From Nitzschia sp. DOCU1 (taxonomy: Eukaryota; Bacillariophyta; Bacillariophyceae; Bacillariales; Bacillariaceae), in contig CATOAN010000003.1 in assembly GCA_951394045.1 (NCBI GenBank), forward strand, positions 1 to 20,585: a DNA stretch of 20,585 nucleotides, read 5' to 3'. The position numbers and the translations under genes were made by a program. Shown in pieces: positions 17,507-20,585 of this stretch. Position 1 is the first letter of the stretch. Every line of letters starts with the position of its first letter. Below the pieces are notes generated by a model. The model ran no database searches. It saw only the letters and a program-made list of their open reading frames with translations, and was not told the DNA's origin.

Positions 17507-20500
17507 ATGAGTCCGAATAAAAAGGTGGATGGATCTAGCAAAAGTGTAGGCGTGGTGTGCAATGCAGCTTCGCCGATGCAGGAAGGACAGGAGAAATGGG
17601 TCGAGGTTTTGAAGGACGACAAAGGAACCGAGTCGACTCGGCAAAGCTTCTCAGAGACAACCACAGAGAAGGAGTTCCCCAACGCAGAGGGGGGCTCCAC
17701 GGATTCACAAGCCTGCGATGCATTTCGCCATGAGCACACAATGGTCAAGGATATTGGCAGACAGTCAGAAGTGCCCCGTGGATCAAGAAAATTCGCCCTT
17801 CATTCCGAATTGAGCCAGCAGTACTTCGACTCCGCAGACGAGGAGCCACCAGTGACTGAGCCAGGGACTATATCCGTCTACAGGGATGGATCGTTTCGAC
17901 ATCTGATACGAAGGGTATCGAGCAGGAGAATAGGGCGCTCGTCTTCCGGATCTTCGTGCTCCCAGTCTTTGCACATGGGATCAAGACCCATGCTTGTGAG
18001 CAGAAAGAGTCTTGAACGTGTCGGACGACAGTCGCAAGATCGACGGGCCATCATGAAGCGCCACAAGTCCGCCGTTGTCCGGGGTGGACAAGACGCGCTA
18101 ACAGCCAAGCTCGAAGCCGCCGCTCTCCACATGGGCGCAACCTACAATGAAACTGCCCAAGAAGGAGGCTCTTGGCAATCTGGTAGATCCGAACCAAAAG
18201 GGCGACTCGTAATAAGACGTCACTCATCTGACGATGTCGGGGGATACAGGCAAGCCTCCGTGAGCCAACATGAGACGGATTCTCAGCACATGGCTAGCGG
18301 CCCCTTTGTTGACACCGAGAGAGAGTCGGACCACTCCAGAACCTCTTTATCAGGGAGAGAGCACAGGGCAACGAGACGTCAGTCGTCATTTGCTTGCATG
18401 GCCCGAGATCGCGCCCTGGCTAGCAAACTAGAAGCAGCTGCTTTTCACATGGGAACAAGCACAGCGGTGACCACGCCGAAAGGCTCCAATCACACAAGGC
18501 GATCGACGTCGGACCGAGAGAGGAATAGACGAGGAAGCAAGGAAGCCTTGGAATTGAATCTGGCAGTGGCAGCCTTGCACATGGGTGTGAGTCCATTAGC
18601 CACAAACAGAAAGCGAGCCGAAGACTCAATTGAACCGGTTCCAACCGAAATCCAAGCGATGCTAAGGAAAACTCTCTCTTCAGAAGTTGCATTGAAACAA
18701 AGCCAGGCCGTCGCCGTGCAAATGGACAAAAGAAACCCAGGGCAATTGTCGCAAAGAAAGCTGCAAGGGACGCATTCAGTCACAGGATCACTGGCCGTGA
18801 TGAGCATGGAACACCGGGTAGAGCAGAAGGTCAAGAGCAGACCAGGGGCTTATCGATGCACCAAGCTGACCCTAGCCGACCTTGAACAACAGGCCGCTGA
18901 AAAGGACCAGACCACAAAATTAGAAGCGGTCTCTCCCATCACCCCAAACGATAATTATCACCCTGGCCTTATCGGGGTGCGGCAGCAATCACGGGCCCGG
19001 CTCCAGGAGGAAATGGAATCGAAGGACCGTGCTCGGGCATTGTACTATGGCGACTCCATGTTGCCTCCATTGAGAACAGCATCAGCGAAGACCACAACGA
19101 GTGTTCGCGATGAAGACTTTAGCATGAGAAGTTCTGCACGATATCATTCTCGAGAATCCGACGAAGAAGATTCTCTGTGGGAGATCACCTCGGACGAGAT
19201 TTCTTTTGAGGATTTGGAAATGTGTGATACCAACAAAACACCAGCCCGTTCCCAGCGAAGACTGGAACGTATGCCAACGAAAGAGGTTGCAATTGGGATT
19301 ATGTCACCGGAAGACGAAGATGATGGTTCTGAAAGCATGGTTGAATTTTTCCCGGAAGGCGAAACTCTTGAACCGTTGGCAGAAGATGGAAGGGAACACT
19401 GGCAAGACAGCTTCGCTAGTCGTGGGGGCTGCACCAGCGATGCTCACAGCACTGCTGAAAGTGGCATCATTCTACCGGCTGACGTGGTCGTTCTTCCGTC
19501 AAACATCGTGGCCATCAATCCCGAGGATGAAAAGAAGGAGCAACAACGCCGGAAGACGAAGTTGTGCCTGTTTGTCGGGGCCATACTGGGCCTTGTCATT
19601 GTACTCACTTCCGTGATCCTGACAAAGACAAAGCCTTATCCAGTGACAGCACCAACAACGACTATGCCACCTTCCGCTGCACCGTCCAAGTCGCCATCCG
19701 AGTCCCCGTCCTCTTCACCATCGTCCGAAAATTTTGTCAATCTCCTCGTCATCCTCAGAAAAATGTACCAGACCGACAGATCTTTTGAACGAGTGTTCTT
19801 GGATCCCAGTTCTCCCCAATACCAAGCTGCGCGTTGGCTGGCAAACAATGACAGATTCTCCTTGGACTGGACCAATGAAGCAAAGCTGATTCAACGTTTT
19901 TCTCTTGTGACATTCTACCTTGCGATGGGTGGCGACGGTTGGTACAGCTGCTCCCAAGAAGACAAAACTTGCGGCTCTGGAACCGGCGAGAAAAGTTGGT
20001 TGTCAGCCAATGACGACTGTGGGTGGGCGGCAGTGAAATGCGACGGGGAGGGGCAGGTCACTGATATATTTTTCGACACTCGAAACATCGTCGGGATATT
20101 CGATACACCCTATGGCCTGACAGGAACGCTCCCCGAAGAGCTTGGTTTCTTGACCCACCTGACGACTTTGATTTTGGAAAAGAACATCATCTACGGAAGT
20201 ATCCCCGAATGGATTGGGTTGTCTAGTCTGCAGATTGTTCGGCTGGCCTTCAACCAACTCTCTGGGACAATTCCGTGGGATCTATTTTCTCAGAATACAT
20301 TACTTCAAAGTCTTCAACTGGACAATAACAAGCTACAAGGGTCCATTCCGTGGGAGGAGCTTCCAGGTAGTATTACGGAATTGCAGCTTCAAAATAATCA
20401 ATTTGATGGACTGATTTCTTCGGGTGTCGGCGGACTTCCAAACCTGAGTAAGTAGCCCACGTCAGAGCTTGAAGCATTTCTCCTTTCCTCTCACGTGAGT

Positions 20501-20585
20501 ACCTTCGTCGTCTCGGCCAACCTCGCTCAGGAGTCTTGAACGTTGAAGATAACTTCCTAAGTGGCACCATTCCTTCTGAAATTTT
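17507..20585 (+). CDS. Membrane LRR protein with long repeat-bearing N-terminal region (3' partial)
   Basis: Exon 1 is 17507-20447 (980 codons plus one base). A phase-1 intron, 20448-20530 (GTAAGT...CTCAG), is inferred because joining gives NLRVLNVEDNFLSGTIP, which continues the LRR register. Exon 2 runs off the edge. Residues 1-684 have no signal peptide, are Ser/Arg/Glu-rich and carry degenerate repeats centred on HMG (155-158, 201-210, 307-316, 351-360) plus several R-R-x-S/T sites. A hydrophobic membrane segment lies at about 686-706, then a Pro/Ser/Thr stalk with SPSESPSSSPS. A conserved pre-LRR segment follows (GGDGWY, CGWAAVKCDG), then plant-type LRRs (LxxLxLxxNxLxGxIP). Topology is probably N-in, LRR outside, suggesting adhesion or sensing. 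No kinase domain is seen. The ligand is unknown. Confidence 0.9.
20448..20530 (+). other. Predicted 83-bp intron in the LRR gene
   Basis: The donor is GTAAGT directly after CTGA and the acceptor is GCTCAG before GAGTC. The unspliced frame stops at 20455 inside this segment. Splicing restores a regular LRR unit without a length change. Confidence 0.85.

Noticed and set aside
17158..17520. 120-codon ATG-initiated open frame upstream of the LRR gene
   Set aside because: No recognisable domain or bias. It overlaps the well-supported LRR start by 14 bp in another frame and lies where the promoter and 5' UTR are expected.
20440..20455. True end of the LRR protein at the in-frame stop at 20455
   Set aside because: The stop lies 6 bases into a GTAAGT donor, and sequence after the CTCAG acceptor resumes the LRR pattern in phase.

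Overview
This window looks like nuclear DNA of a diatom, most likely a pennate species such as Phaeodactylum tricornutum. The evidence is short (66-93 bp) GT-AG introns in several genes, a signal peptide followed by an A^F plastid-import junction on a carbohydrate enzyme, a Ty1/copia retroelement of the diatom (CoDi) type, and a membrane LRR protein with a Ser/Pro-rich stalk. The species is inferred; no search was run.

Layout from left to right: (1) positions 1-5902 hold two head-to-tail copies of a CPA1/SOS1-like Na+/H+ antiporter with an exact 3156-bp offset. The first copy is cut by the left window edge. The second is complete (939 aa, one intron). The copies are a mosaic of perfectly identical and clearly diverged tracts. 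(2) Positions 6133-12837 hold a complete Ty1/copia LTR retrotransposon on the minus strand. Its two LTRs differ only by a 2-bp indel. It carries a single Gag-protease-integrase-RT-RNase H frame, broken within RT by a 66-bp segment with the marks of a spliceosomal intron. (3) Positions 13018-14263 encode a four-exon glucose-6-phosphate 1-epimerase-like protein, probably plastid targeted. (4) Positions 14808-15464 encode an unrecognised single-pass membrane protein. (5) Positions 15786-16916, minus strand, encode a two-exon pseudouridine-5'-phosphate glycosidase. (6) From 17507 to the right edge runs a large single-pass protein with a long N-terminal region carrying degenerate HMG-centred repeats and basophilic-kinase-like sites, followed by a C-terminal LRR domain; the gene continues beyond the window.

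The host genes do not form an operon or an obvious shared pathway; they are ordinary neighbouring eukaryotic genes. The retroelement lies between the antiporter array and the epimerase gene, antisense to both. The observations most worth following up are the intron-like segment that restores reverse transcriptase, the RGG-box Gag and chromodomain-like segment of the element, the patchwork gene conversion and different C-terminal ends of the antiporters, and the repeat architecture of the LRR protein.
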